Assembly (NCBI GenBank): GCA_036824465.1
Contig: DAITAC010000003.1
Span: forward strand, 42,028-106,027
DNA length: 64,000 nt
Origin: JAKOQB01 sp036824465
GTDB taxonomy: Bacteria; Pseudomonadota; Gammaproteobacteria; Burkholderiales; Burkholderiaceae_F
Direction of reading: 5' to 3'
Under the pieces are notes generated by a model. It did not search any database. It was not told where the DNA came from and saw only the letters and a list, made by a program, of their open reading frames with translations. Within the stretch, counting starts at the first letter, position 1. Every line of letters begins with the position of its first letter. Shown piece by piece: positions 1 to 8,942 of the stretch. A program made the translations under genes and the position numbers.

Positions 1-1131
1 GAGGACACGCTGGCGTATCTGCAGCGCGAGATGCGCCCGGTCGATGCCGCGGCCGCGTTCAGCTCCGCGCAGGATGCGGATTCAGAGGGTGTCGAGGGCA
101 AGTTCTACGTCTGGACGGCGGACGAGTTGGTTGCCGTGCTGGGTGACGACGCCGATGCCGCGCTGCGCCTGTATGGCGTGACGCAGGAAGGCAACTGGGA
201 GCGCGGCGTCAGTGTGCTGGAGCGGCGCGATGCGGAATCCGTACGTGCCGCACTGGGTCTGTCGCCCGACGAATGGAGAAACGGGGAGCGCTCGGTGCGC
301 GAGCGTCTCTATGCAGTGCGCGCAAATCGCATCTGGCCGATCACCGACGACAAGGTGCTCGCGGACTGGAACGGCATGGCGCTGCGCGCATTAGCCGAGG
401 CCGGTCGACTGCTGGAGCGCGACGACCTGCTGCAGTCGGCGCGGGCGCTGGCAGGTTTTCTTCTCGACACGATGCGGCGCGACGGACAGCTGTGTCACGC
501 ATGGCGTGCCGACACGCTGCGCAGCGAGGGCTACCTCTCCGATTACGCTCAGGTCGGACTCGGACTCGTCGAACTGCACGCAGCGACCGGCGAACTCGAC
601 TGGCTGCAGTCGGCACACGAGCTATGTGGCCAGATGGTCGAGCGCTTCCACGACGCCGATGAGGGATTCTTCGACAGCGAGCCGGGACCCCTGCCGCTGC
701 GGGCGCGCGATCTCTTCGACGGCGCGGTGCCGTCCGGCACCGCCGCGGCATGCGAACTCCTGCTGCGCGTCGCCGGCGCCTACGAGCGCGGCGACTGGAT
801 CGACCTCGTGGAGCGGACGATCGAGCGCCAAACGGCGATCCTGGAGCGGGCACCGTCGGCGGCACCGGCCTTGTTGCACGCCCATCTGCTCAGCACGAAA
901 GGGGGCGAGCTCGCGTTGCCGGTCGAGGATGGTGCGAGCAATGCGTTGGTGCGCGCACGTTCCGAATTCGCACCGCTGGTGACGATCGTGTCCGGGCCGC
1001 CCGATGCCGTGCCCCTGCTGGCCGGGCGCGTTGCCGGCGAGGCTTACCTTTGTCAGCACGGCGCGTGTCAGTTGCCGGCGCGCACGCTGGAAGCACTGCG
1101 CGGTCAACTGGCGCAGCTTCACTCGTTTTGA
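1..1131 (+). CDS. YyaL / DUF255-family protein, C-terminal part (5' end outside window)
   Basis: The reading frame is open from base 1, so the gene begins upstream of the window and only about the last 376 codons are present. The visible part matches the alpha/alpha-barrel half of YyaL/SSP411 proteins, whose N-terminal half is a thioredoxin-like DUF255 domain. The stretch SSAQDADSEGVEGKFYVW near codons 21-38 is the typical signature of the family, and TDDKVLADWNGMALRALAEA follows. The family is cytosolic and its biochemical role is not settled. The ATG at base 31 is internal, because the preceding codons EDTLAYLQRE are also family-like. The gene stops at 1131 and converges on the next gene across a strong hairpin. 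Confidence 0.85.
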   Translation, partial: EDTLAYLQREMRPVDAAAAFSSAQDADSEGVEGKFYVWTADELVAVLGDDADAALRLYGVTQEGNWERGVSVLERRDAESVRAALGLSPDEWRNGERSVRERLYAVRANRIWPITDDKVLADWNGMALRALAEAGRLLERDDLLQSARALAGFLLDTMRRDGQLCHAWRADTLRSEGYLSDYAQVGLGLVELHAATGELDWLQSAHELCGQMVERFHDADEGFFDSEPGPLPLRARDLFDGAVPSGTAAACELLLRVAGAYERGDWIDLVERTIERQTAILERAPSAAPALLHAHLLSTKGGELALPVEDGASNALVRARSEFAPLVTIVSGPPDAVPLLAGRVAGEAYLCQHGACQLPARTLEALRGQLAQLHSF

Positions 1132-1150
1132 ATTTCGGGCGCAGAAGAAA

Positions 1151-1175
1151 CAACCCCGCCGTTGCGGCGGGGTTG
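1151..1175. terminator. Bidirectional hairpin terminator between convergent genes
   Basis: A perfect 10-bp stem, CAACCCCGCC and its complement, surrounds a 5-nt GTTGC loop. On the minus strand it is followed by a T-rich run (complement of 1141-1150), so it best terminates the propeller gene. It lies between two convergent stop codons and may also stop plus-strand transcription. Confidence 0.7.
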
Positions 1176-1193
1176 CTGCAATTCAAGGTTCGT

Positions 1194-2384
1194 CTACTGC
1201 ACGCGCCCGCGCATCGATGCCGGCGGGCCCGGCAATCCGACAACCACGCCGGTGTTGACGACCGTATCGCCGTCGACGCGCAGCACGGAAATGTTGCTGT
1301 CGGCATAGTTGCCGACATAGAGCCAGTTGCCGTCCGGGCTGAAGACCGCGCCCTCGGGAACACCGGCGACCTGCACCTCGCCGGTCTTGGTGACTTTCTT
1401 GCCGTCGATCTTCAGCGTCACGACGCGCCCATTGCGGTTGTAGAACCACGAGTTCTTCGGCCCATCCGATCCGCCGAGCAGGATCGCGACCGCCATCCTG
1501 CCGTTTGGATTGACGGCAAAGCCCTCGGGCGCGTCGCCGATGACCACCTTGTCGATCGCGCGCGGTGGTGTGGCTTCGAGGTCGACGACGGTCACCGTGT
1601 CGACGTTGCCGTCGGAGCGCCCGTTGTTGCCGTTGTCAGCGGTCAGCGCCAGCTTGCCGTCCGCCGTGACGCCGAGGTTGTACGGCCAAAGACCGACGGG
1701 AACATCGCGCTTGTCATACGTCACTTTCTGGCCGTCGACGTTGAGCAGCGCCACCTTATTGCCCGGGAACTTCGCGGCCAGCGCGCGCTTTCCGTCGGGC
1801 GTGAAGACAACGGCCGCAACGTGTTCGCCTATCGCCACCGTATCGATCAGCTTGACCTGCTTGCCCTGGATCGACAGCACGCTGATCGAGTTGTCGGCAC
1901 GGTTAGCGATCAGCGCGAGATTGCCGGCAGGATTGATCGATAGACCCGACGGCTGTTTGCCGACCGCCACCGTGTCGATGTGCTTGGGCGGATTGACGGT
2001 CAGGTCGATCACATAAAGCTTGTTGTCCGGTGCCGGTTTCCAGCCAGACCCTTCCTGCGGCCATTCCATCGAGTTCGCCACGAGGCCGAGCGTTCCGTCA
2101 GGCGTGATCGCCAGATTGGTCGGTGGCCCGAACACCGAGTTCATCAGTGGCAAGCTCGCCACGATCCGCGGCCTGGCCGGATCGGTGCCGATGTCGACAA
2201 TGGTGATGGAGTCCTTGCCCGGCGCAAAAAACTTCGGGTTGCCGTCGTCGCCAAACACGACCTTGTTGTCGACGCCGACGAGCATGAACTCCGGCTTGCC
2301 GGCCGGTGGCGCGCCCGTGGCGCAGGATGCAAGAACTGCAACTGCAGCGACGGACGCTGCAAGTCGCGATATGCAAGAACACAT
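1194..2384 (-). CDS. Exported YncE/YVTN-type beta-propeller lipoprotein
   Basis: The 396-residue protein begins with a lipoprotein signal: positive N-end, a hydrophobic run, then the lipobox LASC. The body is a series of about 40-45-residue repeats with the pattern FxPDGKxxLxAN followed by xxISVxxxxG, for instance ISVLSIQGKQVKLIDTVAIG. This is the signature of seven-bladed YVTN/YncE propellers. Such proteins sit in the envelope and usually bind other proteins or metals; a lactonase activity is possible but no proof is visible. The start at 2384 is chosen over in-frame upstream codons because it directly precedes the signal peptide and has a GGGAGA ribosome site. Confidence 0.8.
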   Translation of the reverse strand: MCSCISRLAASVAAVAVLASCATGAPPAGKPEFMLVGVDNKVVFGDDGNPKFFAPGKDSITIVDIGTDPARPRIVASLPLMNSVFGPPTNLAITPDGTLGLVANSMEWPQEGSGWKPAPDNKLYVIDLTVNPPKHIDTVAVGKQPSGLSINPAGNLALIANRADNSISVLSIQGKQVKLIDTVAIGEHVAAVVFTPDGKRALAAKFPGNKVALLNVDGQKVTYDKRDVPVGLWPYNLGVTADGKLALTADNGNNGRSDGNVDTVTVVDLEATPPRAIDKVVIGDAPEGFAVNPNGRMAVAILLGGSDGPKNSWFYNRNGRVVTLKIDGKKVTKTGEVQVAGVPEGAVFSPDGNWLYVGNYADSNISVLRVDGDTVVNTGVVVGLPGPPASMRGRVQ

Positions 2385-2577
2385 GGTTGTCTCCCTTTTC
2401 TTGTCAGGTGCGCACCGCAGAACCCCGCGCACGACAACTACTGTACCTGCGTCGGTATGACAAAGGACCGGGCGGACAATGCGTTCGCGGGAAGGCGTGA
2501 GTGGGACGCCATGCAAGCAACCGCTTCCGTCGCCCGCGATATCTCTCTGAACACGGCCGACACCTGGAGAGCGTGAC

Positions 2578-3387
2578 ATGACACAGCCTGCTTCGAAAGC
2601 GCCGTCGACGGCGCTCATCACTGGTGCATCAGCAGGTATCGGCGCAGCGCTCGCTCGTTGTTTTGCGCGCGATGGTCACCAGTTGGTCCTGGTCGCGCGC
2701 GGTGCGGAGAAGTTGCGAGCACTGGCCGGAACCTTGACCGCAGAGTTCGGCGGGCGGGTAGTGTCGTTGCCGGCGGATCTCACTCAACCCGACGCTGCGG
2801 CCAGGCTCGCCGCTGCGCTCAAGCGGCGGCGCCTGAGAATCGATGTGCTGGTGAACAACGCCGGTGTGCTTGCGTCAGGTCTTTTCGTGCAGATGCCGGC
2901 GCGAAGGCATCAGGACATCATCGATCTGAACGTATCTAGCCTGACCGCGATGCTGGCGCACTTTGTTCCGCCGATGATCGAGCGCGGACACGGACGCATC
3001 CTCAACGTGGCATCGATCGCGGCTTTTCAGCCGGTGCCCACGCTGGCTACCTATGCAGCCAGCAAGGCCTACGTGTTGTCGCTATCGGAATCGCTCGCCG
3101 AGGAATTGCGCGGCACCGGCGTCACGGTCACCGCGCTGTGCCCCGGCATCACCGCCACCGACATGCTGACGAACGCAGCGCGGGAGCACGGCCGGCTCAC
3201 GCAGCTACCGGGATTTCTTGTGGGAGATGTCGATGCGGTTGCGGCCGAGGGCTACCGCGCCTGCATGAAAGGCGAAGTCATCGTGGTGCCGGGCGTCGTC
3301 AATCGCGCGACGGCGGCGGCGGCGCGCGCAGCGCCCAAATGGCTCGTCAGGCGCGTTGGGGGTGCGCTGGGGCGCAAGGTGCTTTGA
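2578..3387 (+). CDS. Short-chain dehydrogenase/reductase (classical SDR)
   Basis: A 269-residue Rossmann-fold oxidoreductase. The dinucleotide motif TGASAGIG lies near residue 16, the NNAG motif near 92, the catalytic serine in NVASIAAF near 142, and the YAASK active-site tyrosine/lysine pair near 160. The basic residues after strand 2 (VARGAEKL) suggest NADP(H). The C-terminal part, with its run of basic residues, resembles DltE/SadH-like SDRs acting on lipid or steroid-like carbonyls, but the substrate cannot be read. GGAGAG lies just upstream of the ATG. It is divergent from the propeller gene. Confidence 0.85.
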   Translation: MTQPASKAPSTALITGASAGIGAALARCFARDGHQLVLVARGAEKLRALAGTLTAEFGGRVVSLPADLTQPDAAARLAAALKRRRLRIDVLVNNAGVLASGLFVQMPARRHQDIIDLNVSSLTAMLAHFVPPMIERGHGRILNVASIAAFQPVPTLATYAASKAYVLSLSESLAEELRGTGVTVTALCPGITATDMLTNAAREHGRLTQLPGFLVGDVDAVAAEGYRACMKGEVIVVPGVVNRATAAAARAAPKWLVRRVGGALGRKVL

Positions 3388-3560
3388 TCAGCGCAATGCC
3401 GCGCTGGGAGCGCCGCGGGCTGCTCGCGTCGACATCGCCTTGCGGTTTGGCACTACCTTTCCTCCCGGTTGGCGTAATAAGGACAGTATGCGGTGCGCTT
3501 CGTGACCGCGAGATGTTGAGTTTCAACCAAGGCCACGACAGCGACCGAGAGGGAGGCGAG

Positions 3561-3998
3561 ATGAAACGCGCAACAATCGCTGCAGTTCTCGGCGGGACTG
3601 CTGCTGCTTTTCTATCCTGCGCCGCGCTGGGCCAGACCAGAGCCGACTATGGCAAGGCAGAGTATTACTCGAACTGCGCTGTATGCCACGGCCTGAGCGG
3701 CAAAGGCGAAGGTTCGTTTGGTGAGGTGCTGAAGGCTGCGATGCCTGACCTGACAACGATCGCCAAACGCAATGGGGGTGTCTTCCCAGTGGACCGCGTC
3801 ATGATGAACATCGATGGTCGTGCCACCCCCAGGGCGCACGGTACGAGCGAAATGCCGATCTGGGGCAACGACTACAGCCTTAAGGGCGGCCAATACTTTA
3901 GGGGCTTCACGGACTACTCGCCGGTCGACGTCGAGTCGTATGTCCGCGTGCGGATTCTGGCGCTGATCGACTACCTGCACCGGCTGCAGGTGATGTAG
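3561..3998 (+). CDS. Periplasmic mono-heme c-type cytochrome
   Basis: The 145-residue protein has a cleavable signal (MKRATIAAVLGGTAAAFLSC...), then one CAVCH heme site at residues 39-43. A likely axial methionine lies in SEMPIWGND near residue 99. The size and layout match small class I cytochromes that shuttle electrons to an oxidase or a dehydrogenase. The ATG at 3561 follows GGGAGG at 3551, which decides it over longer in-frame starts. No oxidase or dehydrogenase partner is adjacent. Confidence 0.85.
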   Translation: MKRATIAAVLGGTAAAFLSCAALGQTRADYGKAEYYSNCAVCHGLSGKGEGSFGEVLKAAMPDLTTIAKRNGGVFPVDRVMMNIDGRATPRAHGTSEMPIWGNDYSLKGGQYFRGFTDYSPVDVESYVRVRILALIDYLHRLQVM

Positions 3999-4177
3999 GC
4001 ACAAAGAACCCACTACCGACAACTTCCTCAAAACGTGGCGTTTCGTAGATTCGACGCCAGGCGGAGGCGATTGCTTGCGTGAACTGAGGGCAGATGGGCG
4101 TACCCGTCAGCGCCTCGTCGGGGCTGAGTTGCCCCACTTGAAGGTTTGCGCAGCGCTGAAGGCGAAGCAGCAACTGC

Positions 4178-5893
4178 CTAACGAGTCGCGCCGGCTGTGC
4201 GTCGCTCCATGTCAAGCGGAGCGAACCGAAACGGTGCCGCCAGCGCGCGGATGATGGCGCCGTCGCGCGCATACAGGTCGGGACGGAACTGCAGCGTGCC
4301 TTCGGTGGCCACACTCGCGGTGAAATAGAGCAGCAGCACCGGGACTGTGCGGCGCACGGGGATCGTCTGGGTTCTGCCGGTGGCGATTGCCTCGCGCAGG
4401 TGCTCCTCGGTCCATTGCGCCGGATCGTCGAGCAGCAGCAGCGCGAGCTCGAGCGGCTTTTCAATCCGGATGCAACCCGAACTGAATGCGCGCACGGTGC
4501 GCTCGAAGAGCAGCCGCGACGGCGTGTCGTGCAGGTACACGGAGTGCTCGTTCGGGAACATGAACTTCACGCCGCCGAGCGGGTTCTCCCGTCCCGGTGC
4601 CTGGACGATCTGATACGGGAAGGCCCGCGGCCGCTCCCGGTATTGCGCCCAGTCGATGCCAGCCGCGTCCACAACCTGTCCCGCGGAACTGACGACGCGC
4701 ATGTTCTGGCGTTGCAGGTAAGCCGGGTCCTTGGTCACCTTGGGCAGCACGTCTTCGCGCAGGATGGTGGGCGGAACGTTCCACTCCGGATTCAGCACCA
4801 GGTACTTCATCCGCGCCCGAAACTCGGGCGTGGTGCGATACGGCCGGCCCACGATCACGCGTGATGACCACGCGAGCCGCTCGTCGAGCCAAAGCTGCGC
4901 CCGGAAGCCCGCAATGTCCACCAGCAGGAAGTCGCCCGCGAGTTCGCGCGAAATCCAGCGCAGCCGCTCCAGATTGGCACGCACCTGCGCGATGCGATCG
5001 GCGAGGCCGACGTTCAGCGCCGTCAGGGTGGAAGCACCCACCACGCCGTCGGGCTCCAGGCCGTGGCGCGACTGAAAGCGCCGTACCGCAGATTCGAGCG
5101 TGGCATCGAAGCGGGTCGGGTCGTCCGCATCGACCGCAAGATCACCGCTCGCTCGCAGCCTCTCGTGCAACTGCGCCACCCGGCTGCCGCTTGCACCCAT
5201 TTCGAGCTTGGGTCCGGAGACGACCGTGCGCCAGCCGCCGGCGTGCTCGACACCGCGCAACCGCGCCAGCGCACCGCGCAGGTCGCGATACATCGGCAGT
5301 CGCGGCGCAAGATCCTCGAGCGCCGCCGCCGGATCAATCGCTTCGACCAGCGCCGCCAGAGCCGCTGCCGGATCCAAGCCGTCGAGCGTGCGCGCAAAGT
5401 TCCAACCGCCGCGCAGCGAACGCGGATCGGCCTTGCCGAAATACAGGTGATAGGCCAGCCGCACCAGCGCATCGGTCAGCAGCAGATCACGCTGCGCCAG
5501 CTCGCGCGCGAAATTGCCTGAGACAGGACGCAGGCGGGCGAGCGCTTCGAGGTGATAGTCGCGCGGATCGAGCCCATGCGTGCTGCTCGCTTCAAGTGCC
5601 GCCTGCAGCGCGCGCGCACGTTGCGCATCGGCCCACAGCGGCACAAAGCCGCGTCGCTCGTAAAGTTGTGCCACCAGCGTGCGCGCCGCGATCGAACCCG
5701 CGCCGATCTGCGAGTCGCCGCTCGTGCGCAGGATTTCAACGCGCTCGCGCAGAGCCTCGATCAAGGGATCGGCGGCGTTCGCGACCGGCGGGCCGGCGCA
5801 GACAAGTGCAGCCGCCGCAATGAATGCGAGCCGGACTCCCATACCGATCAGCCAAACACGTGAGCGCCGCGCCGCGGAAAGACGAGGTAGCAT
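4178..5893 (-). CDS. L,D-transpeptidase, YcbB/LdtD type
   Basis: About 571 residues: a signal/anchor segment (VRLAFIAAAALVCAG), an N-terminal scaffold domain, a peptidoglycan-binding helix set (residues about 265-320, with RFQSRHGLEPDGVVGASTL), then the YkuD catalytic domain with HDTPSRLLF and SSGCIRI. The catalytic cysteine is Cys474. The family makes 3-3 cross-links in periplasmic peptidoglycan. The SHGC of most homologues is SSGC here. The start is uncertain: ATG at 5893 or 5908, or an internal Met at about 5842 directly before the hydrophobic segment. It is divergent from a MepK-like hydrolase gene; in E. coli ldtD and mepK are also neighbours. Confidence 0.88.
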   Translation of the reverse strand: MLPRLSAARRSRVWLIGMGVRLAFIAAAALVCAGPPVANAADPLIEALRERVEILRTSGDSQIGAGSIAARTLVAQLYERRGFVPLWADAQRARALQAALEASSTHGLDPRDYHLEALARLRPVSGNFARELAQRDLLLTDALVRLAYHLYFGKADPRSLRGGWNFARTLDGLDPAAALAALVEAIDPAAALEDLAPRLPMYRDLRGALARLRGVEHAGGWRTVVSGPKLEMGASGSRVAQLHERLRASGDLAVDADDPTRFDATLESAVRRFQSRHGLEPDGVVGASTLTALNVGLADRIAQVRANLERLRWISRELAGDFLLVDIAGFRAQLWLDERLAWSSRVIVGRPYRTTPEFRARMKYLVLNPEWNVPPTILREDVLPKVTKDPAYLQRQNMRVVSSAGQVVDAAGIDWAQYRERPRAFPYQIVQAPGRENPLGGVKFMFPNEHSVYLHDTPSRLLFERTVRAFSSGCIRIEKPLELALLLLDDPAQWTEEHLREAIATGRTQTIPVRRTVPVLLLYFTASVATEGTLQFRPDLYARDGAIIRALAAPFRFAPLDMERRTAGATR

Positions 5894-5933
5894 GCGCGGC
5901 CGCCGCATCCGTTCGTCAATCGACTCGCTTCGC

Positions 5934-6491
5934 ATGCAGGATCTCGCACGGCCACATCCAGTTACGACGCACCGTCGGCACGTGCTGCGCGCGCTCGGCC
6001 TGGGTGCGCTTGCGCTCGCATTGCCGTTCGCGCCGGAAGCATGGGCCACGGCGCCCCGTTCGATTTCCTTCTATCACACGCACACCGGCGAGCGCTTGAG
6101 CCTGGTCTATTTCGATGCCGGCAACTACCTGCCTGATGCGCTGGCATCGCTCAACCGGCTGCTGCGCGACTTTCGAACCGGCGACATGAGCGAGATCGAT
6201 GCGCGCCTGTTCGACACGCTGCACGCGCTGAATCTGGCGTGCGGACCGGGTACCTACGAAGTCATCTCGGGCTTCCGGTCGGTGCGCACCAACGCGCTGC
6301 TTCGCAGTCACAGCAACGGCGTGGCGACCAACAGCCTGCATACACAGGGACGCGCAATCGACGTGCGCCTCACCGGCCGCGACACGCGCCGCCTGCGCGA
6401 CGCCGCGGTTGCACTTGCGCAGGGCGGCGTCGGTTACTACGCCAGCTCCGATTTCGTGCACCTGGATACGGGGCGGGCGCGCACCTGGTAG
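5934..6491 (+). CDS. MepK/YcbK-like DUF882 metallopeptidase with Tat-like signal
   Basis: The 185-residue protein starts with a basic region carrying HRRHVLRALGLGALALALPF, a twin-arginine-type export signal ending near AWA. The mature part is a DUF882/M15-like zinc peptidase: SGFRSVRTN, then NSLHTQGRAIDVR and FVHLDTG supply the zinc-binding His, Asp and His. MepK of E. coli cleaves the 3-3 cross-links made by L,D-transpeptidases. The divergent neighbour is such a transpeptidase, with the likely starts about 40 bp apart, so synthesis and turnover of these cross-links may share a control region. No strong ribosome site is seen at 5934; ATG 5892 is an alternative. Confidence 0.85.
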   Translation: MQDLARPHPVTTHRRHVLRALGLGALALALPFAPEAWATAPRSISFYHTHTGERLSLVYFDAGNYLPDALASLNRLLRDFRTGDMSEIDARLFDTLHALNLACGPGTYEVISGFRSVRTNALLRSHSNGVATNSLHTQGRAIDVRLTGRDTRRLRDAAVALAQGGVGYYASSDFVHLDTGRARTW

Positions 6492-6646
6492 ACCGGGTAG
6501 CCGCTCGCTCGGCACCCACCGGTCGCCGCACGGCGAGCGAATCTGCCGCTAAAGGCCCATACTTGCGGGTTCGGGGCGCGGGCCCGTGCCCCCAATGGCG
6601 GCACTTGGGCGGTTCACTTGCGCTCATCTGCATTACAGGAGAATCG

Positions 6647-7357
6647 ATGCGCAAATCACACCAATCCATTGCCAAGGTGTTTCTTCCCCCCAGCCTGATG
6701 AACTGGACCGACGAGAAGCTAGCGTCGTTGAGCGAGGAGCAACTGCTCAGCCTGTTGGGGAATCTGAAAGTCCAGCGCGAGTCCGGCCGGGTGCACGCTG
6801 AAACCGCGGACGATGTCACCCGCCGCATCACTGAACGCCTGCCCGCCAGGGCACTCGCCGTGCGCCGCAAGCGGGCGCGCAGACATGTGCTGCTCGATGC
6901 GAAAGTCGCCCTGCAACTACGCGGCCTGGCCGCGGAACTCGGCCTGCGCTACGACTTGAGCGCAGAGACGGCCCGCCAGCAGTCCGCCGGCACCAAGGGC
7001 TTCAAGCCACAGGCGCTGACGGACAAGCTCGGCGCAGCCCGCACCAGCAGTGCCACCAAGGACGGTCGCACCACGGTCGAACGATTCATCTCGTACCGTG
7101 TGCGCGATTCGATGGCGAATCTGGCGTTCGTGCTGCTGCCCGATCAGCCGAACGAGGCCGGGCGCTATGTGCTGATGGCGACCGATGACCTGCTGGAAGA
7201 CGCGGCGCCGGAGAGTGAATTTGCGCCGCTCGCACAGGATTACGCCTGGTCCGAACAATCGCGCGAGCGCATGCGCGCGCTGCCGGCCGCCGATTTCGCG
7301 GAAGCCAAACGCCTGTACGAGGCGCTGATCGCGCGCGTGGCGACGAAGCTGGAGTAA
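6647..7357 (+). CDS. Hypothetical protein in tandem with DinB
   Basis: A 236-residue soluble protein not recognised as a known family. A helical N-terminal half (WTDEKLASLSEEQLLSLLGNL, then a strongly basic segment VRRKRARRHVLLD near residue 75) leads to a less regular C-terminal half ending in a helix. The basic patch would suit nucleic-acid contact, which is inference only. AGGAGA precedes the ATG at 6647. The stop is only 15 bp before the DinB start, so both are likely on one transcript. No signal peptide or membrane segment is visible. Confidence 0.65.
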   Translation: MRKSHQSIAKVFLPPSLMNWTDEKLASLSEEQLLSLLGNLKVQRESGRVHAETADDVTRRITERLPARALAVRRKRARRHVLLDAKVALQLRGLAAELGLRYDLSAETARQQSAGTKGFKPQALTDKLGAARTSSATKDGRTTVERFISYRVRDSMANLAFVLLPDQPNEAGRYVLMATDDLLEDAAPESEFAPLAQDYAWSEQSRERMRALPAADFAEAKRLYEALIARVATKLE

Positions 7358-7372
7358 GGCGGTGGAGGTGCT

Positions 7373-8623
7373 GTGACGCTGTCGAGTGCGGCGTTCCAGC
7401 GGATTGACGCGCGTCGCGTCATCGCGCACCTCGACATGGACGCGTTTTACGCCTCGGTCGAACTGCTGCGCTATCCGGAACTGCGCGGGCTGCCGGTCGT
7501 GATCGGCGGCGGCGCGCGGCACCAACCGGCGTGGGAAACGGACCCGGCCTCAGGGGAAAGACGGCGTCGCTTTGCGCGGCTGCGCGATTACACCGGGCGC
7601 GGCGTGATCACGACCGCCACCTATGAGGCGCGCGCCTTCGGCGTGAACTCGGCGATGGGGATGATGAAGGCGGCAAAGCTCGCGCCGGACGCCGTGCTGC
7701 TGCCGGTGGATTTCGACGAATACCGCAAGTACTCGCGCCTGTTCAAGGCGGCCGTACGTGAGATTGCACCGGTGGTCGAGGATCGCGGCATCGATGAGAT
7801 CTACATCGATCTGACCGACGTGGTCGCCGCGCGCCTGGGCGATGCGCAGGACACCGATGCGGAAGCCGATGCCTGGTGGTGCGCGCGCGAAGTCGCGCGT
7901 GAACTGAAGCAGGCGGTGCGCACGACGACGGGCTTGTCGTGCTCGATCGGTCTGGCGCCGAACAAGCTGATCGCCAAGATGGCCTCGGAACTGGACAAAC
8001 CCGACGGGCTCGCCGTCGTTACCGAGAACGACATCGCATCGCGCATCTGGCCGCTGCCGGCGCGCAAGATCAACGGCGTCGGCCCCAAGTCCGCCGCCAG
8101 GCTTGCGCAGCTTGGCATTGCGACGATCGGCGACCTGGCACAGGCCGACGCCGCTTGGCTGATCGAGCATTTCGGCGCGAGCTACGGCACGTGGCTGCAC
8201 GATGCCGCCCACGGCCGCGACGATCGACCGGTGGTCACGGCCAGCGAGCCCGTGTCGATGAGCCGCGAGACCACCTTCGAGCGCGACCTGCATGCGGTGC
8301 GCGACCGCGCGGCCTTGTCCCAGGTCTTCACCGAACTTTGCGTCGAGGTCAGCGACGATCTGCGCCGCAAGCACTATGTCGGAAAGAACGTTGCGATCAA
8401 GCTGCGCTTCGAGGACTTTCGCACCGTGACGCGCGCCAAGACGCTCGCCACGCCCACTGATGACCCGAAGGTGATTCGTCGTGCCGCCGGCGAATGCCTG
8501 AAGCGCGTCGAGTTCGCCAAGCGCATCCGACTGTTGGGCGTGCGTGTGGGGGCACTTTCCCGCGCGGCTGACATGGATGCGAACGCCGGGCCAGCGCCGC
8601 GCGAGACGGAGCTGTTCGAGTAG
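7373..8623 (+). CDS. dinB: Y-family DNA polymerase IV (DinB)
   Basis: A 416-residue error-prone polymerase for bypass of damaged templates. Metal-binding carboxylates lie in HLDMDAFYASVE (Asp21, Asp23) and in GIDEIYIDL (Asp141, Glu142). The helix-hairpin region NGVGPKSAARLAQLGIATIGDLA lies near residue 230, and the little-finger domain follows. Compared with the usual 350-residue DinB there is extra sequence between residues about 45 and 65 (GARHQPAWETDPASGERRRR) and around 160. The GTG start at 7373 follows GGAGG and has no better alternative. It is probably co-transcribed with the unknown gene upstream. No LexA-like box was recognised. Confidence 0.9.
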   Translation: MTLSSAAFQRIDARRVIAHLDMDAFYASVELLRYPELRGLPVVIGGGARHQPAWETDPASGERRRRFARLRDYTGRGVITTATYEARAFGVNSAMGMMKAAKLAPDAVLLPVDFDEYRKYSRLFKAAVREIAPVVEDRGIDEIYIDLTDVVAARLGDAQDTDAEADAWWCAREVARELKQAVRTTTGLSCSIGLAPNKLIAKMASELDKPDGLAVVTENDIASRIWPLPARKINGVGPKSAARLAQLGIATIGDLAQADAAWLIEHFGASYGTWLHDAAHGRDDRPVVTASEPVSMSRETTFERDLHAVRDRAALSQVFTELCVEVSDDLRRKHYVGKNVAIKLRFEDFRTVTRAKTLATPTDDPKVIRRAAGECLKRVEFAKRIRLLGVRVGALSRAADMDANAGPAPRETELFE

Positions 8624-8641
8624 CGCGCGGCGGCGCTGCAG

Positions 8642-8838
8642 CTACTTGTAGACGCGGCTTCGGCGACACGGGCGGCCGCGGCCGCGAGATCTTCTTCATC
8701 TTCCCGCAGCGATTCACGCACCGCGTCGGCGACGAGTTCCGAGATCGAGCGGTGCGTGCTGGCGGCCTTGAGTCGCAACGCCTGATGCGCGGCCGCATCA
8801 AGGTAGAGGGTGACGCGCGTTGTGGAGTCGACGACCGT
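8642..8838 (-). pseudogene. Decayed ribbon-helix-helix antitoxin remnant
   Basis: The minus strand encodes STTRVTLYLDAAAHQALRLK followed by an RSISELVADAVRESLRED-type helix. This is the N-terminal half of CopG/RHH antitoxins of RelE-like systems. No ATG, GTG or TTG lies in frame before this motif; an ACG at 8838 occupies the place where an ATG would be expected, and the first usable codon (TTG 8778) would remove the DNA-contacting strand. The frame then runs into antisense dinB with no family-like C-terminus, while a -1 shift ends at 8642. No toxin gene is next to it. The stretch 8624-8942 holds nothing else recognised. Confidence 0.55.
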
Positions 8839-8942
8839 CGAAGCGGCGCTTACGGTGCGACACTGTGGCGCTGCGACGTTTCGACGTTACGACGCTTTGT
8901 CCACGACGCCATGCAGAACCGGAGTCCGCACGCCGTAGCCCC

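Noticed and set aside
3999..4177. Minus-strand frame with the plausible peptide SPDEALTGTPICPQFTQAIA
   Set aside because: No start codon with a ribosome site and no family match; it is too short to separate from chance, though it could be a gene fragment.
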